A stretch of DNA of 64,000 nt, from NCBI GenBank assembly GCA_002634385.1, contig NSJL01000004.1:124001-188000 (forward strand). Direction: 5' to 3'. The notes beneath the pieces are model-generated. The model was not told where the DNA came from and did not search any database. It saw nothing but the letters and a program-made list of their open reading frames with translations. Origin of the DNA: Nitrospira sp. (GTDB lineage Bacteria; Nitrospirota; Thermodesulfovibrionia; Thermodesulfovibrionales; Dissulfurispiraceae). The translations under genes were made by a program, and so were the position numbers. This document shows positions 28,281 through 35,930 of this stretch, piece after piece. Position 1 is the stretch's first letter. Every line of letters begins with the position of its first letter.

Positions 28281-28309
28281 TTGACCCGGAAATAGGCTAC
28301 ACTTATAGT
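28281..28309 (+). promoter_or_regulatory. Sigma-70 promoter upstream of the TorD-like gene
   Basis: TTGACC, 17-bp spacer, TATAGT. The implied transcript would have a leader of about 270 nt before the TorD-like start; the leader shows no recognised riboswitch or gene. Confidence 0.65.
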
Positions 28310-28588
28310 AAGATAGAATAAGAGCTCTTCCTTCGGACTTCTTTCCCTTTTTTCCCGTACCGGTCTCCCCGCTGCCTCTCTCCTTTTTCCGGGATCGCGA
28401 CTTCCCTGCACGCCGCGAAAAGCACAGAGCGTACCCGGCAGGAAAGAAAACAAGTGAAGAGCATCTGCTCCCTCCTTCCGGGCGGGTGCCGTAAGGGGGA
28501 CAGCAGCATGGAAGGGCGGGATGGCGGTCCCGCCGGAGGGAATCCCCCTGTTGTTTCCGTAAAGAAAGCGATAAAGGGAGGTTCTGCA

Positions 28589-29152
28589 ATGGTATTGATC
28601 AACGAGAACGACCGGGAGCGCGCTGAGTTGTACCGCCTTTTTGCCGGCCTTTTCATGACATTGCCCACCGATGAGGTGCTGATGCAGTTCAGGGATATGT
28701 TCCGGGTAAGGTTCAGCGAGACACCGGATGAGATCGGAATGGACTTTGCCCATATTTTCCTGGGTCCCTGGAAACACCTCCCCCCCTATGAATCGGTATA
28801 TTCCTACTCTCCGGGAGATATACCCGGCTCATGGAGACGTACCGTCAAGGAAGTGCAGGCCTTTTATCACTCGACCGGGCTGGTGCTCCACGACCAGGTG
28901 GACCTTTCCCCCGACCACCTGTCAGCCGAGCTGCTTTTCATGAGCTACCTGGCGGAAAACGACCTGGTAAAATACCAGAGACTCTTTTTTGAGCGGCACC
29001 TGTTCAGGTGGGTCCCCGACTACTGCGACCTCGTATACGGGCATGCTTTCACCTCTTTTTACAAAGAAGTTGCAAATCTCCTGAAGAAATTTATACTATT
29101 TGAGTACGAAGAACTCGAAATACAGAAAGGATACATCGAGAGCTTTCCCTGA
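28589..29152 (+). CDS. TorD/DmsD-family redox enzyme maturation chaperone
   Basis: 187 residues, all helical. Typical TorD-family opening RERAELYRLFAGLFMTLPTD and the mid-protein pattern 'FLGPWKHLPPYESVYSYSPG', then 'DLSPDHLSAELLFMSYLAEN' and 'RHLFRWVPDYCDLVYGHA'. Such chaperones bind the signal peptide and assist cofactor insertion of DMSO-reductase-family molybdoenzymes. No such enzyme is encoded nearby (the molybdoenzyme at 10090 is a different superfamily), so its client lies elsewhere. ATG 28589 is chosen for the GGGAGG eight bases upstream; the longer frame from 28454 lacks a ribosome site. Confidence 0.87.
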   Translation: MVLINENDRERAELYRLFAGLFMTLPTDEVLMQFRDMFRVRFSETPDEIGMDFAHIFLGPWKHLPPYESVYSYSPGDIPGSWRRTVKEVQAFYHSTGLVLHDQVDLSPDHLSAELLFMSYLAENDLVKYQRLFFERHLFRWVPDYCDLVYGHAFTSFYKEVANLLKKFILFEYEELEIQKGYIESFP

Positions 29153-29165
29153 AATTCCGGTAAGG

Positions 29166-29432
29166 GTGTGCAGACAGGTGGCGAGAAAAAAAGAGGAAAA
29201 GAGTGTTCTTATTCAACTGTTCGAGTTGAGCGGTATCGGCATTCAGCTGGTACTTTCCACCTTCGTGGGCCTTGCCATGGGGTACTGGCTGGACCGACTG
29301 ATGGGAACCTCCCCGTATCTTTCCCTTCTCTTCCTCATTCTTGGTATAATTTCCGGGTTCGTAAATATGGTCAGACTTGCGCGGAGGGCGGAGAGGGATA
29401 AGGATGGAAGCACTAATCAAGAGGGTCGTTAA
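29166..29432 (+). CDS. AtpZ/AtpI-like (F0F1-ATPase_gene1) small membrane protein
   Basis: 88 residues from GTG 29166 (AAGGG upstream). Two transmembrane helices: LSGIGIQLVLSTFVGLAMGY and 'YLSLLFLILGIISGFVNMVR', with the family motif WLDRLMGTSPYLSLLF between. This is the AtpZ/gene 1 protein that usually heads ATP synthase operons. The upstream ATG at 29100 would overlap the TorD-like gene and adds no conserved sequence. It overlaps the next gene's start, so the two are coupled. Confidence 0.8.
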   Translation: MCRQVARKKEEKSVLIQLFELSGIGIQLVLSTFVGLAMGYWLDRLMGTSPYLSLLFLILGIISGFVNMVRLARRAERDKDGSTNQEGR

Positions 29433-29760
29433 GGGAATGCTCTTGCTCCTTATTCCCCTTTCCCTGCTTTCTCTTTTTTTTGCCGGGTGGCGCTTCTCTC
29501 TGGGTATCCTCCTGGGGGGCGGTATGGGAGCGGGTAATCTCAAGGGCCTTGCATGGAGCGTCCGCCTCTTCCTCGGGGAGGAAAAGGCGCAGGCGAAGAT
29601 GCTCGTAGTGAGCATTTTCCGCTTTCTGATCCTCTTCACCCTCCTTGTCGTTCTGGCAGCGGCAGGAGTGATCACGATAGGGGGAGTGCTGATCGGGTTT
29701 ACCGTGGTATTCGTCCTTGTTCTGAAAGAGGGGCTGTTCGCCGCCCGAAAGGAGATGTGA
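29404..29760 (+). CDS. ATP synthase subunit I-like membrane protein
   Basis: 118 residues, four hydrophobic helices (GMLLLLIPLSLLSLFFAGW, 'FSLGILLGGGMGAGNLKGLA', 'VVSIFRFLILFTLLVVLAAA' and 'GGVLIGFTVVFVLVLKEGLF'). The glycine-rich GGGMGAGNLKGLAW stretch fits the AtpI / subunit I family. It overlaps the AtpZ-like gene. No atpB or atpE follows, so if it supports the ATP synthase c-ring the structural genes are elsewhere. Confidence 0.7.
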   Translation: MEALIKRVVKGMLLLLIPLSLLSLFFAGWRFSLGILLGGGMGAGNLKGLAWSVRLFLGEEKAQAKMLVVSIFRFLILFTLLVVLAAAGVITIGGVLIGFTVVFVLVLKEGLFAARKEM

Positions 29761-29931
29761 TTGCTGTATTACCTGGTTTTGGCTCTTTTTATTTTTTTCC
29801 TGCTGTTCCTGAAGGTGACAAAGTTCTTTTTTATACTCCTGCTCATTGTCGCGCTTCTGATTGTCCTCTCCCCGCGGGGGTCCTTCCTGAGAAAGCTCAT
29901 GTGGGGCAAGAAACGGGAGAACGACGGCTGA
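29761..29931 (+). CDS. Small (56 aa) hydrophobic membrane protein, TTG start
   Basis: Starts at TTG immediately after the stop of the AtpI-like gene, with GGAG six bases upstream. One long hydrophobic stretch (YYLVLALFIFFLLFLKVTKF, then FILLLIVALLIVL) and a basic tail RKLMWGKKREN. No family recognised. It is too short for usual gene-calling thresholds; the coupling and ribosome site are the main support. It probably shares an operon and perhaps a role with the two ATP-synthase-associated proteins. Confidence 0.65.
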   Translation: MLYYLVLALFIFFLLFLKVTKFFFILLLIVALLIVLSPRGSFLRKLMWGKKRENDG

Positions 29932-29983
29932 TGGTATCTCCCGGGGTGACCTGTGTCTCCGGGAGAGGGGAGCCGGCGAATGA

Positions 29984-30553
29984 TTACGAGCGGGGGTGTT
30001 GTTTCCGCCACTCCCCCGGGAGCTCCCTGAGACCTCCCGTTCCCCACAGGCCTGCTTTCTTTGCCTCTGCCCTTGCCCGCGCAGCAGTAAGCTTCTCCGC
30101 ATACTTCACATTCGGCGGAATGGTATAGGAGAGCGCATACCCGGTCTCGATGAGCTCCTCATTGATCAGGCGTCCGTTTCTTCCCCACAGATATGCCAGG
30201 AGTCTTCCATACCGGTCCCTTCTCTCCACGTCGAATTCGACGCGTACGATCCAGTTGCTCTCGCTGATAAGCTTTTTCAGTTGCCGCTTCGAGCGTCTCC
30301 CCCAGGGCTCCTGCTCCAGTTCCGGGGCATCGACCCCGATGAGGCGCACGCGCTCCAGCTTGACGGGAATGCCGGCGAAGCTCCTGGCACGTATGCTCAC
30401 GGTATCGCCGTCGTGAACGGCAGTGACGCGGTACTCCTGTACCGGTCTCCCGTATTCTTTCGCTGCGGGGGAGAAGCGGGGGCTCAGGGGAGAAATAATG
30501 AGGAGCAATGAGAGAGTAACTGCTGCGATTACGGTATAATAAAAGAGTTTCAT
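29984..30553 (-). CDS. Thermonuclease (SNase-like) family protein
   Basis: 189 residues with an N-terminal signal peptide or anchor (about 5-25) and the staphylococcal nuclease fold: TAVHDGDTVSIRAR (Ca-binding Asp), RVRLIGVDAPELEQEPWGRR (catalytic Arg and Asp) and 'VEFDVERRDRYGRLLAYLWG', ending with a typical helix 'AEKLTAARARAEAKKAGLWG'. A secreted or periplasmic Ca-dependent phosphodiesterase acting on nucleic acids. There is no ribosome site before ATG 30553; the -10 box is so close that the message may be leaderless. Confidence 0.92.
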   Translation of the reverse strand: MKLFYYTVIAAVTLSLLLIISPLSPRFSPAAKEYGRPVQEYRVTAVHDGDTVSIRARSFAGIPVKLERVRLIGVDAPELEQEPWGRRSKRQLKKLISESNWIVRVEFDVERRDRYGRLLAYLWGRNGRLINEELIETGYALSYTIPPNVKYAEKLTAARARAEAKKAGLWGTGGLRELPGEWRKQHPRS

Positions 30554-30560
30554 GGGAGCT

Positions 30561-30569
30561 ATTGTACCA
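30561..30569 (-). promoter_or_regulatory. Extended -10 promoter of the thermonuclease gene
   Basis: TGGTACAAT on the minus strand ends 7 bp before the thermonuclease ATG, placing the likely transcription start at or next to the start codon. The same TGGTACAAT appears at 38797 and 40982. Confidence 0.5.
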
Positions 30570-30644
30570 TATTTGCCCGCCCCTGCCTTCCGCCGCCGGG
30601 CTGTGCAGGAAAGGCAGGAAGGAAGCGAGGAACAGGGGAAACGT

Positions 30645-31160
30645 ATGAGAAATATCGTGCTGACCGGTTTTATGGGAACCGGGAAGTCCGAAGTGGGCAG
30701 GCTTGTAGCGCAAAAGCTCTGCCGGCCGTTTATCGATGTGGATAGAGAAATTGAAGAGGAATACGGGATGAGCATCCCGGAAATATTCCGGCTCCATGGA
30801 GAGGGGGGATTCCGGGACAGGGAGGCCGCTACCCTGCGGAGAGTGGCGGAAAGAGGCGGGGCAGTCATCTCCACCGGGGGCGGGGCGGTCATCAGGCAGG
30901 AGAACAGGGATGCCCTCCATAAAAGCGGAGTGATCGTCTGCCTCACCGCAACCCCGGAAACCATACTGAAGAGGACAAGCGGCAACCAGGACAGACCTCT
31001 TCTCCGGGGTGAGGACCCTCTCCGGAAAATATGGGAGCTTCTTGAGTCCCGCCGGCACTATTACGAAAGTGCCGATATTACCATCGATACGGAGGGCAGG
31101 GATCCCCGGGAGATCGCTGAGGAGATCATAGAGGCGGTAAGCGGGAGATGTGAGTGCTGA
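30645..31160 (+). CDS. aroK: Shikimate kinase
   Basis: ATP-dependent phosphorylation of shikimate, fifth step of chorismate synthesis. 171 residues: P-loop IVLTGFMGTGKSEVGRLVA at the start, shikimate site FIDVDREIEEEYGMSI and 'FRDREAATLRRVAERGGAVI', STGGGAVIRQENRD, and the lid ('SGNQDRPLLRGEDPLRKI'). ATG 30645 is preceded by AGGGGAAA. aroB follows, as in many bacteria. Confidence 0.96.
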   Translation: MRNIVLTGFMGTGKSEVGRLVAQKLCRPFIDVDREIEEEYGMSIPEIFRLHGEGGFRDREAATLRRVAERGGAVISTGGGAVIRQENRDALHKSGVIVCLTATPETILKRTSGNQDRPLLRGEDPLRKIWELLESRRHYYESADITIDTEGRDPREIAEEIIEAVSGRCEC

Positions 31161-31254
31161 ACCGGAAGGAAGCGGCTGAACGGGACACTTTCCCGGTGGT
31201 GCCGTGTTCCGGGAAAAAGAGCGGGAAACTGAACGATACGCGGAAGAGGAGGGT

Positions 31255-32334
31255 ATGGAAAAAGTACGTGTTGAGCTTGGCGAGAGGAGTTACGATATTG
31301 TTATCGGCAGGGGAATCCTTTCCGGCATCGGGGAGAGCATGGCCGCCTTCGGCTTCAGTCCCCGGGTGGCGGTGATAAGCAACCCCACGGTATTCCCCCT
31401 GTATGGACCCGTGATGCTAGATTCGCTGCGGGGGGCCGGCTTCGAGTGTTTCGAGATCCTTATTCCCGACGGGGAGGAATACAAGGATTTCTTCTGGTCC
31501 CATCACCTTCTGACCTGCCTGCTGAAAAACAGGCTCGACAGAAACTCCTGCATTGTTGCCCTGGGGGGAGGGGTGATCGGGGATATCTCCGGATTCGCCG
31601 CGTCGCTGTACATGCGCGGCCTCCATTTCATTCAGATTCCCACCACGCTCCTCGCGCAGGTGGACAGTTCCGTGGGGGGCAAGACAGGGGTGAACCATTC
31701 CCTTGGAAAGAACATGATCGGCTCCTTCTACCAGCCGCGGCTGGTCCGGATCGATCCGGACACTCTGAAAACACTGCCCGAGCGGGAATTCCTTTCCGGG
31801 GTTGCAGAGGTGATCAAGTACGGCGTCATCCGGGACAGCGCCCTTTTCGACTTCATGGAGCGGAACAGGGATGCCGTGCGGAGGCTGGATACCGGCGCGC
31901 TGGAATTCATCATCGGACGATCGTGCGCGATAAAGGCCGAGGTGGTCTCCCATGACGAAAGAGAGTCGGGCCTGCGGGCGATTTTGAACTTCGGCCATAC
32001 GGTCGGACATGCGGTGGAGACGGAGACGGGGTATTCCCGTTACCTTCACGGTGAGGCGGTCGCCATCGGAATGCACTATGCCGCCCGGCTTTCCGCCTCC
32101 ATGGGAATGCTGGACACTTCGCAGGCCGACAGGATCGAAGCCCTCATCGAAGCTTACGGGTTGCCCTCGCGGCTGCCCGGCGACCTGAACCGTGATGCCC
32201 TCCTCTCCCATATGCAGATCGACAAAAAGACAGTGGCGGGCGAGATCCGGTTTGTTCTGCCGGAGCGGATCGGAAAGGTCCGGGTGCACAAGGGCACGGG
32301 AGCCGAAGAGATACGGAAAGTGCTGGCCGTATGA
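31255..32334 (+). CDS. aroB: 3-dehydroquinate synthase
   Basis: NAD- and Zn/Co-dependent second enzyme of the shikimate pathway, 359 residues. Signatures: 'PDGEEYKDFFWSHHLLTCLL', NSCIVALGGGVIGDISGFAA, 'IPTTLLAQVDSSVGGKTGVN', zinc-site 'LSGVAEVIKYGVIRDSALFD', FGHTVGHAVE and LHGEAVAIGMHYAAR. ATG 31255 has AGGAGGG just upstream. It overlaps the downstream PhoB-like regulator by ATGA, an unusual coupling of an aromatic biosynthesis gene to a two-component system. Confidence 0.97.
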   Translation: MEKVRVELGERSYDIVIGRGILSGIGESMAAFGFSPRVAVISNPTVFPLYGPVMLDSLRGAGFECFEILIPDGEEYKDFFWSHHLLTCLLKNRLDRNSCIVALGGGVIGDISGFAASLYMRGLHFIQIPTTLLAQVDSSVGGKTGVNHSLGKNMIGSFYQPRLVRIDPDTLKTLPEREFLSGVAEVIKYGVIRDSALFDFMERNRDAVRRLDTGALEFIIGRSCAIKAEVVSHDERESGLRAILNFGHTVGHAVETETGYSRYLHGEAVAIGMHYAARLSASMGMLDTSQADRIEALIEAYGLPSRLPGDLNRDALLSHMQIDKKTVAGEIRFVLPERIGKVRVHKGTGAEEIRKVLAV

Positions 32335-33038
32335 AAAGGATCCTCGTTATCGACGACGAAGCGGATATCGTAGAGCTCGTCCGGTACAATCTGGAAAAGG
32401 AGGGGTTTTCCGTCGAATCCGCTCCCGAGGGGGAGTCGGCCCTGAGGAAAGTCAGAGAGGAACGTTATGACCTCCTTGTCCTGGATCTCATGTTGCCGGG
32501 CATCCAGGGGCTCGAGCTCTGCCGGATCATCCGGAACGATCCCTCCCTGTCCCGTATTCCCATCGTCATGCTTACCGCCAAGGGGGAAGAGGTGGACAGG
32601 ATTATCGGGCTCGAAATGGGTGCCGACGACTACCTCTCCAAACCCTTCAGTCCGAGAGAACTGGTGGCACGGATAAAGGCGGTCCTGAGGAGGATGGAGA
32701 TGCGGAAAGAACCCGCGGAGGCGACAGAGGAAGGGACGGACGCCCTGAGAGTGAGGGACATCGATATCGACAGGGCAAAATACACCGTCGCCGTGGGAGG
32801 AAGACAGATAAAGCTCAGCGCCACGGAGTTCCGGCTGCTCCTCTATCTCTGCGAAAGACCCAACAAGATCTACAGCAGGGAGCATCTCCTCGATGCGGTC
32901 TGGGGCGACGACGTCTTCGTGGAGCCGCGGACGGTGGATGTCCATATCAGAAGGCTGAGGACAAAGCTGGAGGAGGACCCCAACAATCCGAAGTATATAA
33001 AAACGATGCGCGGCGTCGGGTACTTCTTCGAAGTCTGA
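32331..33038 (+). CDS. phoB: PhoB/OmpR-family response regulator
   Basis: 235 residues. Receiver 1-120 (ILVIDDEADIVELVRYNLEK, phospho-Asp in LLVLDLMLPGIQGLELCRI, MLTAKGEEVDRI, YLSKPFSPREL) and winged-helix DNA-binding domain about 140-232 ('LSATEFRLLLYLCERPNKIY', 'DAVWGDDVFVEPRTVDVHIR', 'YIKTMRGVGYFF'). PhoB-like and followed directly by a PhoR-like kinase, so likely phosphate-responsive; no pst genes are in view, so another signal is possible. Confidence 0.92.
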   Translation: MKRILVIDDEADIVELVRYNLEKEGFSVESAPEGESALRKVREERYDLLVLDLMLPGIQGLELCRIIRNDPSLSRIPIVMLTAKGEEVDRIIGLEMGADDYLSKPFSPRELVARIKAVLRRMEMRKEPAEATEEGTDALRVRDIDIDRAKYTVAVGGRQIKLSATEFRLLLYLCERPNKIYSREHLLDAVWGDDVFVEPRTVDVHIRRLRTKLEEDPNNPKYIKTMRGVGYFFEV

Positions 33039-34295
33039 ATGTTCCTTCTGCTCGCCATAGCCCTTACCCTTGCCGCCGGACTGCTCGCCTTCCACCTGGT
33101 CCAGTTCTTTCTCTCCGTGCGGGAACTTTCCAACTTCCTGAAGGAACTTTCCACGGGTAACCTCGATGCCCGCCTTTTCTCCCGCCGGAAGGGAAAACTG
33201 GAGAGAATCGCGCAGGATATCACCTCTGTCATGGAGAGTACAAAAGCGCGCCTCGACTTTGCCGAAGCGGAGCGGCAGAGAATGGAGGCCATTCTCAGGG
33301 GCATGTCCGACGGCGTATTGATCACCGATACGCGCGGGGTGGTCCTCCTCGCCAATTACCCTTTCAAGAGACTGCTGACAGTAGACGGGAATATCGAAGG
33401 AAAGCAGATTGCGGAAGTGTTGCGCCACCCGGGCCTGCTCGATATGCTCAGGGATACCCTGCATTCCGGGGAGGTGATTTCAGAGGAAATCAACCTGTCG
33501 AAGGACGGCAGGGAGATGCACCTCTCCGCCACCGGTGTCCCGATCCGTGCGGCCAGCGGAGTGAGCGGAATCGTCCTTACCCTCCATAATATCACGAGAC
33601 TGCGGCAGCTCGAAGAGATGCGAAAAGATTTCGTGGCGAATGTTTCCCATGAAATCAAGACTCCCCTTACCGCCATCAGGGGGTTTGCGGAGACTCTCCT
33701 GGACGGTGCGCTCGAGGACAAGGAAAACGCACTACGATTTCTTGCCATGATCCGGAACCACAGCGGGAGGCTGAACAGCCTGGTGGATGACCTGCTCACC
33801 CTCTCGCGCATCGAGCTTGGGGATGTGCAGATCAAAAAGACCGTCATCGAGCTGGATCAGGTCGTGGACACGGTATTCATGACCCTGAGAGATAAAGCGG
33901 ACAGGAGAGGGCTCACTCTCAGGAAGTCGATCCCGGAGAGCGCCGGAACAGTTATGGCGGACAGGGATAAGCTGATCCAGATCGTGCTCAACCTTGTCGA
34001 TAACGGCATCAAGTTTACCGAGAGGGGTGAGGTGGTTGTCGGACTGGAGGAAGCGGGGGGGCAGACGGCCCTGTATGTACAGGATACGGGAATCGGTATC
34101 CCTCCAAAGCATCTCCCGAGGCTTGGAGAGCGGTTTTACCGGGTGGACAGCGCCCGTTCCCGCGAGCTGGGCGGGACAGGCCTCGGTCTTGCCATCGTGA
34201 AGCATATTGTGCACGCCCACGGCTGGAAAATACGGATCGAGAGCGAGCGGGAAAGGGGCACCCGGGTCTCTGTTCTCCTGGAAAGCTCTTCCTGA
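33039..34295 (+). CDS. phoR: PhoR-like sensor histidine kinase
   Basis: 418 residues starting immediately after the PhoB-like stop. One N-terminal transmembrane helix (about 2-25), a short HAMP-like linker, PAS ('RQRMEAILRGMSDGVLITDT'), HisKA with phospho-His in FVANVSHEIKTPLTAIRGFA and HATPase (LIQIVLNLVDNGIKFTERG, DTGIGIP, GGTGLGLAIVKHIVHAHG). With only one N-terminal anchor and no periplasmic domain it matches the PhoR type, which senses through partner proteins. Confidence 0.93.
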   Translation: MFLLLAIALTLAAGLLAFHLVQFFLSVRELSNFLKELSTGNLDARLFSRRKGKLERIAQDITSVMESTKARLDFAEAERQRMEAILRGMSDGVLITDTRGVVLLANYPFKRLLTVDGNIEGKQIAEVLRHPGLLDMLRDTLHSGEVISEEINLSKDGREMHLSATGVPIRAASGVSGIVLTLHNITRLRQLEEMRKDFVANVSHEIKTPLTAIRGFAETLLDGALEDKENALRFLAMIRNHSGRLNSLVDDLLTLSRIELGDVQIKKTVIELDQVVDTVFMTLRDKADRRGLTLRKSIPESAGTVMADRDKLIQIVLNLVDNGIKFTERGEVVVGLEEAGGQTALYVQDTGIGIPPKHLPRLGERFYRVDSARSRELGGTGLGLAIVKHIVHAHGWKIRIESERERGTRVSVLLESSS

Positions 34296-34395
34296 GGGGG
34301 GCGGTCCCGCCTTTTCTGGGTACATAGTCCTCCTGCCCTTTTGCCGGAATTCCCTTCAGAAACAGGGGTAAGTTCCTTTCCCCGCTCCCCACCTG

Positions 34396-34425
34396 TTGTT
34401 CATTGCCGCTCCCTTGGTTTATACT
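34396..34425 (+). promoter_or_regulatory. Possible promoter of the HEAT-repeat gene
   Basis: TTGTTC at 34396-34401, 18-bp spacer, TATACT at 34420-34425, 75 bp before the start codon. Nothing else is seen in 34296-34500. Confidence 0.5.
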
Positions 34426-34500
34426 ATGCCCGTTTGTGTCGGGGGCGCTCTTTTCAGTGCTTCCTCTCCTGGCTAACCTGGTTTGCGGAAAGGAGTTGTC

Positions 34501-35199
34501 ATGGCAGACCACAAAGGGCAGTATATGATGAAATGCAGTCTCTCCCTCTCTTCGGTCCTCTTCTTTATTATTTCCCTCTTTCCTGCTCCGTCGTCCGCGG
34601 GCGGCGAGTCGGACCGGTTGCTTGCCGATCTCACGAAACCCTCCTGGCAGTCATTCCTCGCCTCCCCGGAATGGATGGCACAGCATAAGGACGATGCCTC
34701 CGTGGCGAATCTCTCCTCCCTGATTTTCAACAGGGGAATCCACTGGAAGATACGGATACGGGTACTGCAGCTTCTGGGCGAGACGCTGAACCCGAAAGGC
34801 ATCGGTCCCCTGGCGGAAATGCTCACTGACCCGGTCGTGAACAGCGACTGCCCCGCCCTTAAATGGAACAGCGCCTTCGCCCTCGGCAATTTCAGGCATA
34901 GTCTCGCTGCAGGCAAGGCCCTCCTCTCCGCATTGGCAAGAGAGGATAATACGGTTGTGAGGGAGGCCATCATCGACTCCCTGGGCAGGATAGGGGATTC
35001 CCAGGCACTCCCGGCCCTGGTTCCCCTGCTGAGAGACAGAAGCTTCGCCATTCGGCTCAGCGCCATAAAGGCCATCGGGGAAATCGGTGGTGAAGGGGCT
35101 GTTGCCTCACTGAAGATTGTTCTTGATACCGACTCCGACCCGCACATAAAGAACGAGGCAAAAGCCGTGCTGAAGAGACTGGGCGGTGCCCGGAGTTGA
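34501..35199 (+). CDS. Exported HEAT-repeat protein
   Basis: 232 residues. A signal peptide with hydrophobic core LSSVLFFIISLFPAPSSAGG, then alpha-helical HEAT/PBS-lyase-like repeats: 'ALAREDNTVVREAIIDSLGR', LVPLLRDRSFAIRLSAIKAI, 'LKIVLDTDSDPHIKNEAKAV'. Probably a periplasmic protein-interaction scaffold. ATG 34501 has AAGGAG upstream; an ATG at 34483 lies before the ribosome site. No enzymatic motif. Confidence 0.82.
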   Translation: MADHKGQYMMKCSLSLSSVLFFIISLFPAPSSAGGESDRLLADLTKPSWQSFLASPEWMAQHKDDASVANLSSLIFNRGIHWKIRIRVLQLLGETLNPKGIGPLAEMLTDPVVNSDCPALKWNSAFALGNFRHSLAAGKALLSALAREDNTVVREAIIDSLGRIGDSQALPALVPLLRDRSFAIRLSAIKAIGEIGGEGAVASLKIVLDTDSDPHIKNEAKAVLKRLGGARS

Positions 35200-35212
35200 C
35201 GGGGCAATTATT

Positions 35213-35304
35213 AATTAGGGACATAATACTATTTTCAGAGAGTGAAAGCGTTGCGTAAGGTGTCCCTGTTTTTATTGTAGAATATTAGTATTATGTCCCT
35301 AATT
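35213..35304. repeat. Small inverted-repeat element (about 92 bp)
   Basis: AATTAGGGACATAATACTA (35213-35231) and its exact complement (35286-35304) bound a non-coding core of about 54 bp that contains another TGTCCC. It resembles short MITE or REP-type elements of the 'TTAGGGACA' kind linked to IS200/IS605-like (RAYT) transposases. It lies between the HEAT and DJ-1 genes; the DJ-1 ribosome site starts just outside its right end. Confidence 0.7.
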
Positions 35305-35319
35305 TATGAAGGAGGGAAT

Positions 35320-35877
35320 ATGCCGAAAGTGGTCGTTGTTCTGGCGGACGGGTTCGAAGAGGTGGAGGCGATGGCAATCGTTGATATCCTGCGGAGGGGG
35401 GAAATAGAGACCGTCATTGCAGGACTGCACGGAGGGCCGGTCGTAAGCGCACGGAAGGTGAAGGTCCTGCCTGATACTACCATCGATACCATACGGGCGG
35501 AGGATTACGACATGATCGTTCTGCCCGGAGGGCAACCCGGCTCCGACAACCTGAATGCCGATGAAAGGGTGAAACAGCTTATCAGGGACTTCCACGACAA
35601 GGGCAAGTATACCGGTGCAATCTGCGCGGCGCCCTACGTGCTCGCAAATGCCGGGGTCCTCAAAGGCAGATGCGCCACCGCATACCCCAGCTACCGGGAC
35701 AGGCTCGGCGGAGCCGTCTACCAGGAAAAGAGCGTGGTGGAGGACTCCACTGTCCTGACCAGCAGGGGGGCAGGCACCGCCCTCTGTTTCGGTCTCGCCA
35801 TTGTCGGAAAACTGGTAAGCCGGGAAAAAGCGACGGCCATTAAAGAAGCGATGCTGATACGGGAGGAGTGCGATTGA
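35320..35877 (+). CDS. DJ-1/PfpI family protein
   Basis: 185 residues, flavodoxin-like class I amidotransferase fold. Opens PKVVVVLADGFEEVEAMAIV (conserved Glu in the FEEVE loop), reactive nucleophile-elbow Cys102 in YTGAICAAPYVLANAGVL, and ALCFGLAIVGKL near the end. Closest in feel to the DJ-1/YajL/ThiJ group, assigned deglycase, chaperone or oxidative-stress roles. ATG 35320 is chosen for the GGAGGG seven bases upstream; the upstream ATG lies inside the inverted-repeat element. Confidence 0.93.
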   Translation: MPKVVVVLADGFEEVEAMAIVDILRRGEIETVIAGLHGGPVVSARKVKVLPDTTIDTIRAEDYDMIVLPGGQPGSDNLNADERVKQLIRDFHDKGKYTGAICAAPYVLANAGVLKGRCATAYPSYRDRLGGAVYQEKSVVEDSTVLTSRGAGTALCFGLAIVGKLVSREKATAIKEAMLIREECD

Positions 35878-35930
35878 TCCCGCCGGAAGGGAGTTGGCCC
35901 TCCGCTTTAATCACACCTCCTGCTGCCTGC

